Source: Tagaea sp. CACIAM 22H2 (GTDB lineage: Bacteria; Pseudomonadota; Alphaproteobacteria; CACIAM-22H2). From it: a DNA stretch of 64,000 nucleotides. The translations under genes were made by a program, and so were the position numbers. Where the stretch lies: contig PVXE01000013.1 of the NCBI GenBank assembly GCA_014444615.1, forward strand, positions 1 to 64,000. The letters run 5' to 3'. Under the pieces are notes generated by a model. It saw nothing but the letters and a program-made list of their open reading frames with translations, made no database searches and had not been told where the DNA came from. Shown here piece by piece: positions 46,093-54,947 of the stretch. How positions within the stretch are numbered: the first letter of the stretch is position 1; each line of letters starts with the position of its first letter.

Positions 46093-46752
46093 ATGGCGTT
46101 TTATCCGCAAGAGCGTTTGGCGTTGTTCATCGACGGACCGAATCTCTACAACGCGGCGAAAGCGCTGGGCTTCGATATCGACTACAAACGGCTTCTGCAA
46201 TTGTTCCAGGGCAAAGGCCGCCTGATCCGCGCTTTCTACTACACCGCCCTCGCCGAAGATCAGGATTATTCGCCGATCCGCCCGCTGGTCGATTGGCTTG
46301 ACTACAACGGCTTCACCATGGTGACGAAGCCGATGAAGGAATTCACCGACAATATGGGCCGCCGGCGCTTCCGGGGCTCGATGGATATCGAACTGGCCGT
46401 CGATATGATGGACCTCGCCCCCAGCCTCGACCATGTCGTGCTGTTCTCGGGCGATGGCGATTTCCGCCGTCTGGTCGAATCGGTCCAGCGCCGGGGCGTG
46501 CGCGTCTCGGTCGTGTCGACGATCCGCTCGCAGCCGCCGATGATCTCCGACGAATTGCGCCGCCAAGCCGATACGTTCATCGAATTGCAGGAACTCGGCG
46601 CCCATATCGCGCGTCAGGGCGGCGGTGGCCCGGGCGGCGGGCGCGAAGCCGGCGGCAACTACCAGCCGCAGACTGGTACGGGCTATGGCGGCGGCGCGCC
46701 CGTCCAGCAGCAACAGCCCATCGCCACGCCGGCCGATCCCAACCGCGAGTGA
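46093..46752 (+). CDS. NYN domain (LabA/DUF88-type) RNase-like protein
   Basis: A 219-residue protein with a PIN-like NYN domain. Acidic motifs are visible: LALFIDGPNLYNAAK near residue 10, GSMDIELAVDMMDLA mid-domain and VVLFSGDGDFRRLVE near residue 120. Their spacing fits a metal-dependent ribonuclease. The last 45 residues are Gly/Gln/Pro-rich and likely disordered. AAGGAGAG lies just before the ATG, a strong ribosome binding site. The stop overlaps the GTG of the uracil-DNA glycosylase gene. The RNA target is unknown. Confidence 0.9.
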   Translation: MAFYPQERLALFIDGPNLYNAAKALGFDIDYKRLLQLFQGKGRLIRAFYYTALAEDQDYSPIRPLVDWLDYNGFTMVTKPMKEFTDNMGRRRFRGSMDIELAVDMMDLAPSLDHVVLFSGDGDFRRLVESVQRRGVRVSVVSTIRSQPPMISDELRRQADTFIELQELGAHIARQGGGGPGGGREAGGNYQPQTGTGYGGGAPVQQQQPIATPADPNRE

Positions 46753-47402
46753 GCTTCGCCGAACCTTCGCGCGACTGCCCGCTTTGCCCGCGCCTCGTGG
46801 GCTTGCGGACCGAACTGCGCGCGAAGTTTCCAACATGGTCGAACGCGCCGGTCCCCAGCTTCGGGCCGATCGGCGCCAAGCTATTGATCGTCGGTCTCGC
46901 CCCCGGCTTGAAGGGGGCGAACCGCACGGGCCGCCCGTTCACCGGCGACTACGCGGGCGATTTGCTCTACGCGACGCTGAAGAAATTCGGCCTCGCGAAG
47001 GGCGAATTCGTCGCGGACCGCGAAGATCGCGCCTGGATCCCCGACACGTTGACGCTGACGAATGTGCGCATCGCCAACGCGGTGCGCTGCTTGCCGCCGG
47101 AAAACAAACCGACACCGAAGGAAGCCGCGACGTGCCGTCCCTTCCTCGTCGCCGAACTCGCCGACATGAAGAACCTGCGCGCCATCGTGGCGCTGGGCCG
47201 CGTGGCGCATGACGCGGCACTGGCCGCGTTGGGCCGCAAAGCGTCGGCGGCGAAATTCGCGCATGGCGCGCAGCACGATCTGGGCGGCGGGCGCGTGCTT
47301 GCCGACAGCTATCATTGCTCGCGCTACAACACCAATACCGGCCGCCTGACGGCCGAAATGTTCGAAGCGGTCTTCGCGGCGCTAATGCCGAAACTCGGCT
47401 GA
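46749..47402 (+). CDS. Uracil-DNA glycosylase, family 5 (UDGb)
   Basis: A 217-residue iron-sulfur uracil-DNA glycosylase of the family 5 type, which removes uracil and other deaminated bases. Motifs include the cluster cysteines CPLCPRL near residue 10, motif A IVGLAPGLKGANRTGRPFTG plus DYAGDLLY, and motif B DSYHCSRYNTNTGRLT. Further cysteines occur in NAVRCLPPENK and ATCRPFLV. The catalytic Asp of families 1 and 4 is absent, as is normal for UDGb. GTG at 46749 overlaps the preceding stop (GTGA), coupling it to the NYN-domain protein. Confidence 0.9.
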   Translation: MSFAEPSRDCPLCPRLVGLRTELRAKFPTWSNAPVPSFGPIGAKLLIVGLAPGLKGANRTGRPFTGDYAGDLLYATLKKFGLAKGEFVADREDRAWIPDTLTLTNVRIANAVRCLPPENKPTPKEAATCRPFLVAELADMKNLRAIVALGRVAHDAALAALGRKASAAKFAHGAQHDLGGGRVLADSYHCSRYNTNTGRLTAEMFEAVFAALMPKLG

Positions 47403-47412
47403 TCCGGTGAAC

Positions 47413-48162
47413 ATGCGGGAGCGTAAAGACAATATGCCCCGCTTTGTCCTCGCCCTCGCCATCGCGCAATTCGTCGCCCCGTTTTTCCCGCGCCTGACCG
47501 GGATTGGCGGCGAGATCGGCGCGCGCACCACCGAAACGGGCCTGCCCGCCCCCGAAACGCCGGCGGGCTACGCGTTCGGAATCTGGTTTCCGATTTTCGT
47601 GCTCGGCCTGGTCTACGCCGTGCGCTATTGGCGCGACCCGGCGAACGAAAGTTACCGGCGCATCGCACCCTATGCCGGCGCGATGTTCGCGTGCGGAACG
47701 CTGTGGATGCTGTGGACGCAGGTGATGGGCTCGGGGCTCATGCAATTGCCGCTGATCTTTGGCATGTTCGTGAGCACGCTGCTGGGCTGGCGCCATGTCG
47801 AGCCCGGCGGCGACAAGACGCTGCCCGTGCTGTTCGGCCTGCAAGCGGGCTGGCTGAGTGCGGCCGTCTGCCTCAACACCACCAGCTGGCTGCGCAATTT
47901 CGCCGGCGCCACGCCGTTCGGCCTGACGCCGGAGATTTACGCGCTGGCAACGCTCCTGCCCGCCGCCGCGATCGCGCTCGCCATGATCCTCAGGGGCCGC
48001 GCGAATATCTGGTACGTCGTCGCGGTGATCTGGGCGCTGGCCGGAATCGCCGTCGCGAATATCAACGGCGAACGCTTCGTGCTGATCGCCGCCCTGGTGC
48101 TGATCGCACCGGTGCTGCTCGCGTTCAGCGCCCGGACAAAGCGCGTTCCGGCTGCACGTTGA
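47413..48162 (+). CDS. TspO/MBR-like multi-helix membrane protein
   Basis: A 249-residue membrane protein with about seven hydrophobic helices. The segment TPAGYAFGIWFPIFVLGLVY resembles the TspO/MBR-like family, whose members bind porphyrins or cholesterol, but this protein is longer than TspO (about 160). Later helices include LCLNT-like AVCLNTTSWLRNF and IWYVVAVIWALAGIAVANI. The function is uncertain. The start could be ATG 47413 or 47434. Its 3' end overlaps the convergent DUF2061 gene by 38 bases. Confidence 0.75.
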   Translation: MRERKDNMPRFVLALAIAQFVAPFFPRLTGIGGEIGARTTETGLPAPETPAGYAFGIWFPIFVLGLVYAVRYWRDPANESYRRIAPYAGAMFACGTLWMLWTQVMGSGLMQLPLIFGMFVSTLLGWRHVEPGGDKTLPVLFGLQAGWLSAAVCLNTTSWLRNFAGATPFGLTPEIYALATLLPAAAIALAMILRGRANIWYVVAVIWALAGIAVANINGERFVLIAALVLIAPVLLAFSARTKRVPAAR

Positions 48163-48346
48163 CGGCGGCGCGGACCTTGCCGCCCCAGCGGTTCCACGCG
48201 AGTTCGTGGAAATAATAGGCCACGGTGTTCACCATCGGCTCGACCAACGCGACGGCCGAGGCCAGCACGAAGCTGCCGGTGATCAGGTAACCCACCGTGA
48301 AAGCGACGGTGAAGTGGACGACGGCGAAGGTGACGGTCTTCAACAT
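48125..48346 (-). CDS. DUF2061 small membrane protein
   Basis: A 73-residue membrane protein of the DUF2061 family: FAVVHFTVAFTVGYLITGSF followed by VALVEPMVNTVAYYFHELAW and NRWGG. The HE..WNR motif at the end of the second helix is characteristic. The role is unknown. CCAAGGAGAAAG precedes the ATG. Its last 38 bases overlap the end of the convergent TspO-like gene, so the two C-termini are encoded on opposite strands. Confidence 0.85.
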   Translation of the reverse strand: MLKTVTFAVVHFTVAFTVGYLITGSFVLASAVALVEPMVNTVAYYFHELAWNRWGGKVRAAVNVQPERALSGR

Positions 48347-48423
48347 GGGCTTTCTCCTTGGAAAGAAGAATGCCGGTCGAGCCTCCAGCGATCCAACCGA
48401 TTGTTTTGGTCGTTACGATCGAC

Positions 48424-48969
48424 CTAAACGATCTCGAGGATATGCAAGTTTAGCGTCCTGGCGCCGCCGCGCAAAGGATAGAAGCGGTCGACCGGCCCCG
48501 CGTCCTTGAAACCCAGCTTGCGCAAGACCTTGTGGGACGCTTCGTTGCCCGGAAACGTCTCGGCGACCATGCGGCGCACGCCCAGGCTGCGCGCATGCGC
48601 CACGCAAAGCTTGCCCGCGCGCGTCGCGATGCCGCGATTGCGGAACGCCTTGCCGATCCAATAGCCGAAGCCCGGTACGCCGTCCTTCGGGCCGCCGAAT
48701 CCCATCGAGCCGAGGAATTGCCCCTTCGCGTCGAGCACGGCGAAGACATGGCCGCCGGGGCCCGTGCGCAGCACGATCCACTCGCGCGCCTGTTGCGCCG
48801 ACAAAGGATACGGCAAATGCGAGGTCATCGCGACGCCCGCTTCGTCGCCCGCCAGCAAGATCTCGAAATGGCGGCCGTCTTCCGGCACCAGCGGGCGCAG
48901 CGTCAAATCGCCATCCTGGAGAACGGCCGTGTTGGGCGCGTAGAGTCCGGCGGGCATATACGCGCGCAT
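48424..48969 (-). CDS. GNAT family N-acetyltransferase (RimJ/RimL type)
   Basis: A 181-residue GNAT protein. Motif A lies in YWIGKAFRNRGIATRAGKL, preceded by FLGSMGFGGPKDGVPGFGY, and the C-terminal part has FPGNEASHKVLRKLGFKDAG. This arrangement resembles ribosomal-protein or small-molecule acetyltransferases of the RimJ/RimL group. The substrate is unknown. GGTAGGAG lies before the ATG. It starts 12 bases after smpB on the same strand and is likely co-transcribed with dapA-smpB. Confidence 0.88.
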   Translation of the reverse strand: MRAYMPAGLYAPNTAVLQDGDLTLRPLVPEDGRHFEILLAGDEAGVAMTSHLPYPLSAQQAREWIVLRTGPGGHVFAVLDAKGQFLGSMGFGGPKDGVPGFGYWIGKAFRNRGIATRAGKLCVAHARSLGVRRMVAETFPGNEASHKVLRKLGFKDAGPVDRFYPLRGGARTLNLHILEIV

Positions 48970-48981
48970 CGCGGATGGCTC

Positions 48982-49455
48982 CTACCGATCGCGGCGCGCG
49001 AGCAGGCGGGCCTGATCGCGTTTCCAATCGCGCGTGGCGATCGCCTCGCGCTTGTCGGCCTTCTTGCGGCCTTTGGCGAGGCCGAGTTCGACCTTCGCGA
49101 TGCCGCGCCCGTTGAAATAAAGCTGCAAGGGAACGAGCGTCATGCCGTCGCGCGAGATGGCACCAGCGAGCTTCGTCATTTCCTTTTTGGCGACGAGCAG
49201 TTTACGCGCGCGCTTGGGCTCGTGATTGAACTGGTTCCCGGATTTGTATTCCGGGATATGCGCGTCGAGCAGCCACAGCTCGCCATTGCGCGTGGCGGCG
49301 TGCGCATCCATCAGCGAGGCCCCGCCCACGCGCAACGATTTCACTTCCGTGCCCACGAGCACGAGCCCCGCCTCGAGCGTGGACTCGATCGTGTAATCGT
49401 GGCGCGCGCGCCGATTGGTGGCCGCGACCTTGCGGGTTTGCTCGGGCGCGGGCAT
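48982..49455 (-). CDS. smpB: SsrA-binding protein SmpB
   Basis: SmpB partners tmRNA to rescue stalled ribosomes. The 157-residue beta-barrel protein contains ATNRRARHDYTIESTLEAGL, GTEVKSLRVGGASLMDAHA, NQFNHEPKRARKLL and the basic tail LGLAKGRKKADKREAIATRD, all family hallmarks. The gene follows dapA by 6 bases, the typical alphaproteobacterial order. No tmRNA gene is seen in the window. Confidence 0.97.
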   Translation of the reverse strand: MPAPEQTRKVAATNRRARHDYTIESTLEAGLVLVGTEVKSLRVGGASLMDAHAATRNGELWLLDAHIPEYKSGNQFNHEPKRARKLLVAKKEMTKLAGAISRDGMTLVPLQLYFNGRGIAKVELGLAKGRKKADKREAIATRDWKRDQARLLARRDR

Positions 49456-49461
49456 GCGGAA

Positions 49462-50334
49462 TTAAAGGAGGCCGGCGCCTTTCAGCGCGGCGCGGACCTT
49501 TTCCTTCGTCGAATCCATGATGGGGCCGAGCGGCAGGCGCACCTCGTCGGTGCAAATGCCCAACAGCGAGCCCGCATATTTCACCGGGCCCGGCGAGGTT
49601 TCGGCGAACAGCGCCTTGTGGAGCGGCATCAGCTTGTCCTGCAGCTTCAGCGCGGTCTTGGTGTCGCCCTTCAGCGAGGCGATTTGCATCTTCGACACGA
49701 GCTTGGGCGCGATATTGCCGGTGACGGAGATACAGCCCACACCGCCGGTCGCGTTGAAGGCCAACGCCGTGCCGTCGTCGCCGTCGAGCTGGACGAAATC
49801 CGGACCGCAGGCTAGGCGTTGCAAGCCGGGGCGCGTGAGATCCCCCGTCGCGTCCTTGACGCCGACGATGTTCTTGATGCGCGCAAGACGGCCCATCGTT
49901 TCGACCGACATGTCGACCGCGCAGCGGCCGGGGATGTTGTAGATGAAGATCGGAATCTTCACCGACTTGGCGATCGCCGCGTAGTGGCGATAAAGCCCTT
50001 CCTGCGACGGCTTATTGTAGTACGGGGTCACCACCAACGCGGCGTCGCAGCCGACTTGCTCGGCGTGCTTGGTCAGGCTGATCGCCTCGTCGGTCGAGTT
50101 CGAGCCCGTCCCCGCCATTACGGGCACCCGGCCCTTCGCGGCGGCGACGCAAATTTCGATCACCGCCTGATGCTCTTCATGGCTCAGCGTGGGCGATTCG
50201 CCCGTCGTGCCGCAGGGCACCAGGCCGTGCGTGCCTTGCCGGATCTGCCACTCCACCAGTTTTTTGAAGGCGCGCTCGTCCACCTGTCCGTTGCGAAACG
50301 GCGTGATGAGGGCGACGAACGAACCCTTGAACAT
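49462..50334 (-). CDS. dapA: 4-hydroxy-tetrahydrodipicolinate synthase
   Basis: DapA condenses pyruvate with aspartate semialdehyde, the first committed step to lysine and diaminopimelate. The 290-residue aldolase has the Schiff-base Lys160 in GVKDATGDL, Tyr132 in IYNIPGRC with Arg137, and the Thr43-Thr44 pair in CGTTGESPTL. All match the E. coli positions. The start ATG is at 50334. It is followed closely by smpB and divergent from the lytic transglycosylase gene, 138 bases away, consistent with cell-wall precursor supply. Confidence 0.96.
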   Translation of the reverse strand: MFKGSFVALITPFRNGQVDERAFKKLVEWQIRQGTHGLVPCGTTGESPTLSHEEHQAVIEICVAAAKGRVPVMAGTGSNSTDEAISLTKHAEQVGCDAALVVTPYYNKPSQEGLYRHYAAIAKSVKIPIFIYNIPGRCAVDMSVETMGRLARIKNIVGVKDATGDLTRPGLQRLACGPDFVQLDGDDGTALAFNATGGVGCISVTGNIAPKLVSKMQIASLKGDTKTALKLQDKLMPLHKALFAETSPGPVKYAGSLLGICTDEVRLPLGPIMDSTKEKVRAALKGAGLL

Positions 50335-50472
50335 GGGGGCATTTCTCCTGCAGGCCGGAATTTTTGGCGGGCCGAAGGACCCGCGACGGCCGGGCAAGTT
50401 AGCCCCGCCCCCGCTCGCGCGCAACAACGGCCTCGGCTTGCTTGGGAAACCGCCCGGCGCTTTACTCAAGCC

Positions 50473-52683
50473 ATGGCTATTTCGTCCCGATTCGCGGTGT
50501 CCACCGCCGCTATCGCCCTTATTCTGACCGCCGGCTGCGTGACCACGGGCGTCACCCCCGGCGGCGCCTCGCAAGCCGCCGAAACGCCGGCCTCGAATAC
50601 GGAAAGTGTCGCGATACAAAGCGCGGCACCCGCCGAGGCTGCCAGTGCGTCGGGCGACGATACGCTCGTCCAAGTCGCCGCCGTTCCAGCCGCGAAGGAT
50701 GCGCCGGCCGATCTGCCCGGATCGCTCGCCCCCGGTGCCGCGACCGTGCGCACCATCCCGAATCTGGGCGCACCCATCCTGAACGCGCAGGCGCGCGAGC
50801 TCTATACCCAGATTTTCGCCGCCGTCGAAGCCGGGCGCTGGGAAGCGGCGCGCACGCTGCTGGCGCGCGGCAACGATCCGGTGGCCCAAAAGCTGTTCCG
50901 CTGGCTGGAGCTGCAATCGCCGCGCTCGGGCGCCACGTTCGAAGACATCGTCCAATTCGCCGAGCGCAATCCCGATTGGCCGAACCAGGAAACGCTGGCC
51001 CGGCGTGCGGAGGAAGCGCTGCTCGACCGGCGCGTCGACGACAGCGTCGTCCTCGCCTGGTACGGCACGCGCAATCCGCTGACCCCCGACGGCGCGCAGC
51101 GTTTCGCCGAAGCGCTGCTCAACCAAGGCCAGCGCGAACGCGGCGTGAAGGCATTCCGCGATTATTGGACGGGCGGCGTTTTCACCGAACAGCAGCAGCA
51201 GCGCTGGCTGCAGCGTTTTGGCCAGCATCTGAACGCCGACGCGCATTGGGCGCGGCTCGACCGCCTGGTGTGGGAAGGCCGGACCGACGAAGCCAAGCGT
51301 ATGCTGCGTTTGGTCGACGCCAATCGCCGCCTGATCGCCGAAACGCGCATGCGCTTGCGCGCGGGCGGCAACACCAACCGCATCCTCGAACGCCTGCCCG
51401 CCAATCTGCGCAACGATCCGGGCCTGATGTACGAAACGATGCGCAACCGCCGCCGCAACAACGACGAGGCCGGTGCGCGCGCCATTTTGACCAGCCTGCC
51501 CGCCGATCTGGGCCGGCCGGAAATCTGGTTCCCCGAGCGCGCGGTGCTGGCGCGCCGGTCGATCGTCGCGGGGCGCGCGCGCGAAGCCTTCGACGCGGTG
51601 CGCGATCACAAGCTGCGCGTCGAGCACGGCGCCAATTACGTCGAGGCCGAATTCCTGGCGGGCTGGATCGCGCTGCGCCAATTGAACGAGCCCGCAACCG
51701 CGAAACCCTATTTCGAGCGCTTGGCGAACGCGGCACGTACGCCGGTGTCGCGCGCGCGCGGCGCGTATTGGATGGGCCGCACGCTGGAGGCGCAAAAGCA
51801 ACCCGACGCGGCGAAGGAATGGTACGGCCGTGCGGCGCAGTTCCATACGGCCTATTACGGCCAGCTTGCCATGGCGCGGCTCGACACGCTGGGCACGCGC
51901 GTCGCTTGGCCCGCCCCCATCATTCCCACGGCGGCCGAACGGCGCGCCTTCGACGCGTCGGAATTGCCGCGCGCGGTGCGAATCCTGCGCGAGACGAACG
52001 AGAACGACCGCATCCGTCCATTGCTGATCCGCATGGCGAGTGTCGCCAAGACGCCCAGCGAACACGCGCTGGTTTCGGAGCTCGCCATCCAGCTCGGGCG
52101 CAGCGATTGGGCGGTGCTGGCGGGCAAGCGTTCGGCGCAAGCTGCGGGCGTTCAGCTTTCCGATCTCGGCTGGCCAGTCGTGCCGCTATCGGGCGAGAAG
52201 CCCGAACGCGCGCTGACCTATGCGATCATCCGTCAGGAAAGCCAATTCGAAAGCCGAGTGACGAGCCGGGCGGGCGCGCGCGGCTTGATGCAATTGATGC
52301 CCGCGACGGCGCGCGCGGTTGCCAAATCGGAAGGCACGCTGGGCACCCATACCGACGCGCGGCTGTTCGACCCCGCCTACAACATCCGGCTGGGCCGCGC
52401 CTTCCTGCACCAGATGGTGGAGGAATTCGGCGGCTCTTACGTGCTGGCCGCGGCCGCATACAACGCGGGGCCGGGGCGCGCGCGCGAATGGATCCGCAAT
52501 TCCGGCGATCCGCGCGAAGCGAATGTCGACGCAATCGACTGGATCGAAATGATCCCGTTCGAGGAGACGCGCAACTACGTCCAGCGCATCATGGAGAACG
52601 TCCAGGTCTACCGGCGCAATCTGCAAGGCCCGCAGATCGCCGCCGCCGCGCATGAACGCGATTTGAAGCGCGCGCGAAACTAA
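50473..52683 (+). CDS. Lytic murein transglycosylase (Slt70-like lipoprotein)
   Basis: A 736-residue enzyme that cleaves glycan strands with formation of 1,6-anhydro ends. The N-terminus has a lipobox-type signal ILTAGC, so it is probably an outer-membrane lipoprotein. A long superhelical region of TPR-like repeats (about residues 100-560) precedes the catalytic SLT domain: IRQESQFESRVTSRAGARGL with the catalytic Glu, MQLMPATARAV, AAAAYNAGPGRAREW and FEETRNYVQRIMENV. Soluble Slt70 of E. coli has the same layout without the lipid anchor. The next gene begins 17 bases later. Confidence 0.93.
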   Translation: MAISSRFAVSTAAIALILTAGCVTTGVTPGGASQAAETPASNTESVAIQSAAPAEAASASGDDTLVQVAAVPAAKDAPADLPGSLAPGAATVRTIPNLGAPILNAQARELYTQIFAAVEAGRWEAARTLLARGNDPVAQKLFRWLELQSPRSGATFEDIVQFAERNPDWPNQETLARRAEEALLDRRVDDSVVLAWYGTRNPLTPDGAQRFAEALLNQGQRERGVKAFRDYWTGGVFTEQQQQRWLQRFGQHLNADAHWARLDRLVWEGRTDEAKRMLRLVDANRRLIAETRMRLRAGGNTNRILERLPANLRNDPGLMYETMRNRRRNNDEAGARAILTSLPADLGRPEIWFPERAVLARRSIVAGRAREAFDAVRDHKLRVEHGANYVEAEFLAGWIALRQLNEPATAKPYFERLANAARTPVSRARGAYWMGRTLEAQKQPDAAKEWYGRAAQFHTAYYGQLAMARLDTLGTRVAWPAPIIPTAAERRAFDASELPRAVRILRETNENDRIRPLLIRMASVAKTPSEHALVSELAIQLGRSDWAVLAGKRSAQAAGVQLSDLGWPVVPLSGEKPERALTYAIIRQESQFESRVTSRAGARGLMQLMPATARAVAKSEGTLGTHTDARLFDPAYNIRLGRAFLHQMVEEFGGSYVLAAAAYNAGPGRAREWIRNSGDPREANVDAIDWIEMIPFEETRNYVQRIMENVQVYRRNLQGPQIAAAAHERDLKRARN

Positions 52684-52700
52684 AAAAATCCGGGGGAAAC

Positions 52701-53234
52701 ATGGACTGGAAGATCGTCGACGCGGGCGCGTCGGGCTGCGACGACGCGGCCGAGTTGCACACGCTAAGCTGGAAGAGCGCCTATCGCGGCATCGTATCCG
52801 ACAAGTATCTGGACGAGGATTGCGCCGCGGATCGCCGGGCATTTTGGGCGGCGCGCGCGAAGGAATGGGACCCGGCCAAGATCTTGCTGCTGATCGCGCG
52901 GCGAGACGACGGTTTGGTCTTGGGCATGTCCTGCGCCGTGACCGAGGCGGAGCCCGAGTTCGGCGTGCTGCTCGACAATCTCCATGTCCGCCCGGATTTG
53001 AAGCGCGGCGGCATCGGCCGCGCGTTGATCGCCGCGACCGGCCGATGGGTGGCCGCGCGCGCGCCCGGATCGGCGATGTATCTCTACGCCTATCGCGACA
53101 ACGCGATCGCCGTTCCATTCTATCGCCGCATGGGCGGGGAAGAAGCCGACGCGGGCATGTACACGTTCAAGGACGGCACATCGGCGCCGATCCTGCGCTT
53201 CACTTGGCGCGATCCGGCGAAGATCGCGGGATGA
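52701..53234 (+). CDS. GNAT family N-acetyltransferase
   Basis: A 177-residue GNAT. It begins with the GNAT helix region DDAAELHTLSWKSAYRGIVS and has the acetyl-CoA binding motif NLHVRPDLKRGGIGRALIAA, followed by YLYAYRDNAIAVPFYRRMG. The substrate is unknown. AAATCCGGGGGAAAC precedes the ATG, giving a GGGGGA ribosome binding site. Its stop overlaps the ATG of the HAD hydrolase gene, so the two are coupled. They follow the lytic transglycosylase gene closely. Confidence 0.88.
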   Translation: MDWKIVDAGASGCDDAAELHTLSWKSAYRGIVSDKYLDEDCAADRRAFWAARAKEWDPAKILLLIARRDDGLVLGMSCAVTEAEPEFGVLLDNLHVRPDLKRGGIGRALIAATGRWVAARAPGSAMYLYAYRDNAIAVPFYRRMGGEEADAGMYTFKDGTSAPILRFTWRDPAKIAG

Positions 53235-53878
53235 AACCCGCGCTCCTGATATTCGATATGGACGGCGTGCTCGTGGATTCCGAGCCGATCGCCAATCGCG
53301 TGCTGCACAAGCATCTCCTCGCCGCCGGCGCGACGATCGACTACGAAACCTCGATGCGCCGCTATATCGGCCGCAAGATGGGCTACACGGTCGTCGATAT
53401 GCGCGACAATTTCGGCATCGTCCTGCCGCCGGAGTTCGAGCGCGTTTGCCGCGAGGAAACCCTCGCCGCCTACGAGACCGAGTTGAAAGCGGTCGCGGGC
53501 GTGGCCGCCGCCATCGCCGCCCTTCCCTTCGCGCGCTGCGTGGCGTCGTCGAGCGATCCCACGCGCATCGCCAAAAGTCTTTCGATCGCCGGGCTCGCCG
53601 ATCTGTTCGAAGGGCGTTGCTTCAGTTCGACGATGGTGAAGAACGGCAAGCCCGCCCCCGACCTGTTCCTGTTCGCCGCCAGAACGATGGCAGCCGCACC
53701 CGGTGATTGCTTGGTGATCGAGGATACGCTGGTGGGGCTGGAAGCCGCACGGGCGGCGGGGATGAAAGCCCTCGCCTATGCCGGGGCAAACCACACGCCG
53801 GAAGACGCGCTGGCCGCCTTGGCCACGCAGATCTTCCGGCATATGGACGAATTGCCCGCGATGGTCGCGGGCGTTTAG
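53231..53878 (+). CDS. HAD-superfamily phosphatase (beta-phosphoglucomutase-like)
   Basis: A 215-residue HAD hydrolase of subfamily IA. Motif I is IFDMDGVLVDSEPIANRV with nucleophile Asp9, motif II is ASSSDPTRIA, motif III lysine is in KNGKPAPDLFLFAA and motif IV is CLVIEDTLVGLEAARAAGM. A helical cap lies between residues 18 and 85. It probably acts on a sugar phosphate or phosphoglycolate-like substrate. It overlaps the GNAT gene by four bases and ends two bases before the convergent dehydrogenase gene. Confidence 0.9.
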   Translation: MKPALLIFDMDGVLVDSEPIANRVLHKHLLAAGATIDYETSMRRYIGRKMGYTVVDMRDNFGIVLPPEFERVCREETLAAYETELKAVAGVAAAIAALPFARCVASSSDPTRIAKSLSIAGLADLFEGRCFSSTMVKNGKPAPDLFLFAARTMAAAPGDCLVIEDTLVGLEAARAAGMKALAYAGANHTPEDALAALATQIFRHMDELPAMVAGV

Positions 53879-53879
53879 C

Positions 53880-54749
53880 TCATTCCTTCGCGAGCAGGTG
53901 GATGAGCGAGGACGTGTCCCAGCGCCCGCCGCCACGCGCCTGCACGGTTGCGTAGAACTGATCGACCAGCGCTGTCACCGGCAGGCGCGCCTTGTTGCGC
54001 TTGGCTTCGTCGAGGCAGATCGACAGATCCTTGCGCATCCAATCGACCGCGAAACCGAAATCGAACTTGCCCTGCACCATCGTCTTGGCGCGGTTGGACA
54101 TCTGCCACGAACCGGCGGCCCCGGCGGTGATGACCGACAGAACCTTCTCGGTATCGAGGCCCGCCTTCACGGCGAAGTTCATGCCTTCCGACAGCGCCTG
54201 GACGAGACCCGCGATGCAGATCTGGTTCACCATCTTGGTGAGCTGGCCCGAACCGACCGGGCCCATCAGCGACAGCGCCTTGGCGTAGATCTTGAGCACG
54301 GGCTCGGCCTTGGCGAACACGGCGTCGTCGCCGCCGACCATGATGCCGAGCTGGCCGTTTTCGGCCCCCGCCTGACCGCCCGAAACCGGCGCGTCGAGGA
54401 AGCCAATACCCTTCTTCTTCGCCTCGGCGTAAATCTCGCGCGCCACTTCGGCTGAGGCCGTGGTGTGGTCGACCAGGATCGTGCCCGAGGCCATGCCCGC
54501 GAGCGCGCCCTTGTCGCCGTAGATCACCGAGCGCAGATCGTCGTCGTTGCCCACGCAAACGAGAACGATGTCGGCGCCCTTGGCGGCTTCCGCCGGCGTG
54601 GCAGCCGTGCCGCCGCCATGCTTGGCGGCCCATTCCTGGGCCTTCTTGGCGCTGCGGTTGTAGACGACGACGTCATGACCGGCCTTCTTCAGATGGCCCG
54701 CCATCGGAAAACCCATCACGCCCATGCCCAGAAAAGCGAGCTTCGCCAT
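53880..54749 (-). CDS. NAD(P)-dependent beta-hydroxyacid dehydrogenase
   Basis: A 289-residue 3-hydroxyisobutyrate dehydrogenase-family oxidoreductase. It shows LAFLGMGVMGFPMAGHLKKA, the substrate motif FLDAPVSGGQAGAENG and the catalytic Lys in GSGQLTKMVNQICIAG. Likely activities are tartronate semialdehyde reductase, glyoxylate reductase or succinic semialdehyde reductase. It is distinct from mmsB at the left edge of the window and is not near valine-degradation genes, so mmsB is not assigned here. GGGAGAAGAAACGG precedes the ATG. Confidence 0.9.
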   Translation of the reverse strand: MAKLAFLGMGVMGFPMAGHLKKAGHDVVVYNRSAKKAQEWAAKHGGGTAATPAEAAKGADIVLVCVGNDDDLRSVIYGDKGALAGMASGTILVDHTTASAEVAREIYAEAKKKGIGFLDAPVSGGQAGAENGQLGIMVGGDDAVFAKAEPVLKIYAKALSLMGPVGSGQLTKMVNQICIAGLVQALSEGMNFAVKAGLDTEKVLSVITAGAAGSWQMSNRAKTMVQGKFDFGFAVDWMRKDLSICLDEAKRNKARLPVTALVDQFYATVQARGGGRWDTSSLIHLLAKE

Positions 54750-54812
54750 AGCCGTTTCTTCTCCCTGATATTTCAAAAATCCGGGCGGACTATAGCCGGG
54801 CGGCGGCCCAGG

Positions 54813-54947
54813 TCAAAGGCAGAGAACGGTCCACAAATCGCTGACGATCGCGGGCCCGCGCGTCAGCCACAGCCCGGCCGCCCCCAGGAAGAATACCCCG
54901 AGAGCGGCGAGGCCGAGGGCTTTGGCGGTGCCGGGCATGGACGTCAC
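54813..54947 (-). CDS. 44-residue single-helix membrane peptide
   Basis: A tiny gene whose GTG start overlaps the TGA stop of the MFS transporter (GTGA). The 44-residue product has one membrane helix, ALGLAALGVFFLGAAGLWL, followed by a short tail TRGPAIVSDLWTVLCL. An internal ATG would give 41 residues. The four-base coupling and the clean hydrophobic helix support a real protein, possibly a small auxiliary subunit of the transporter. No family is recognised. Confidence 0.6.
   Translation of the reverse strand: MTSMPGTAKALGLAALGVFFLGAAGLWLTRGPAIVSDLWTVLCL

Noticed and set aside
48982..50334. tmRNA gene beside smpB
   Set aside because: The surrounding space is filled by dapA and acetyltransferase coding sequence. 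No tmRNA-like ends were seen.
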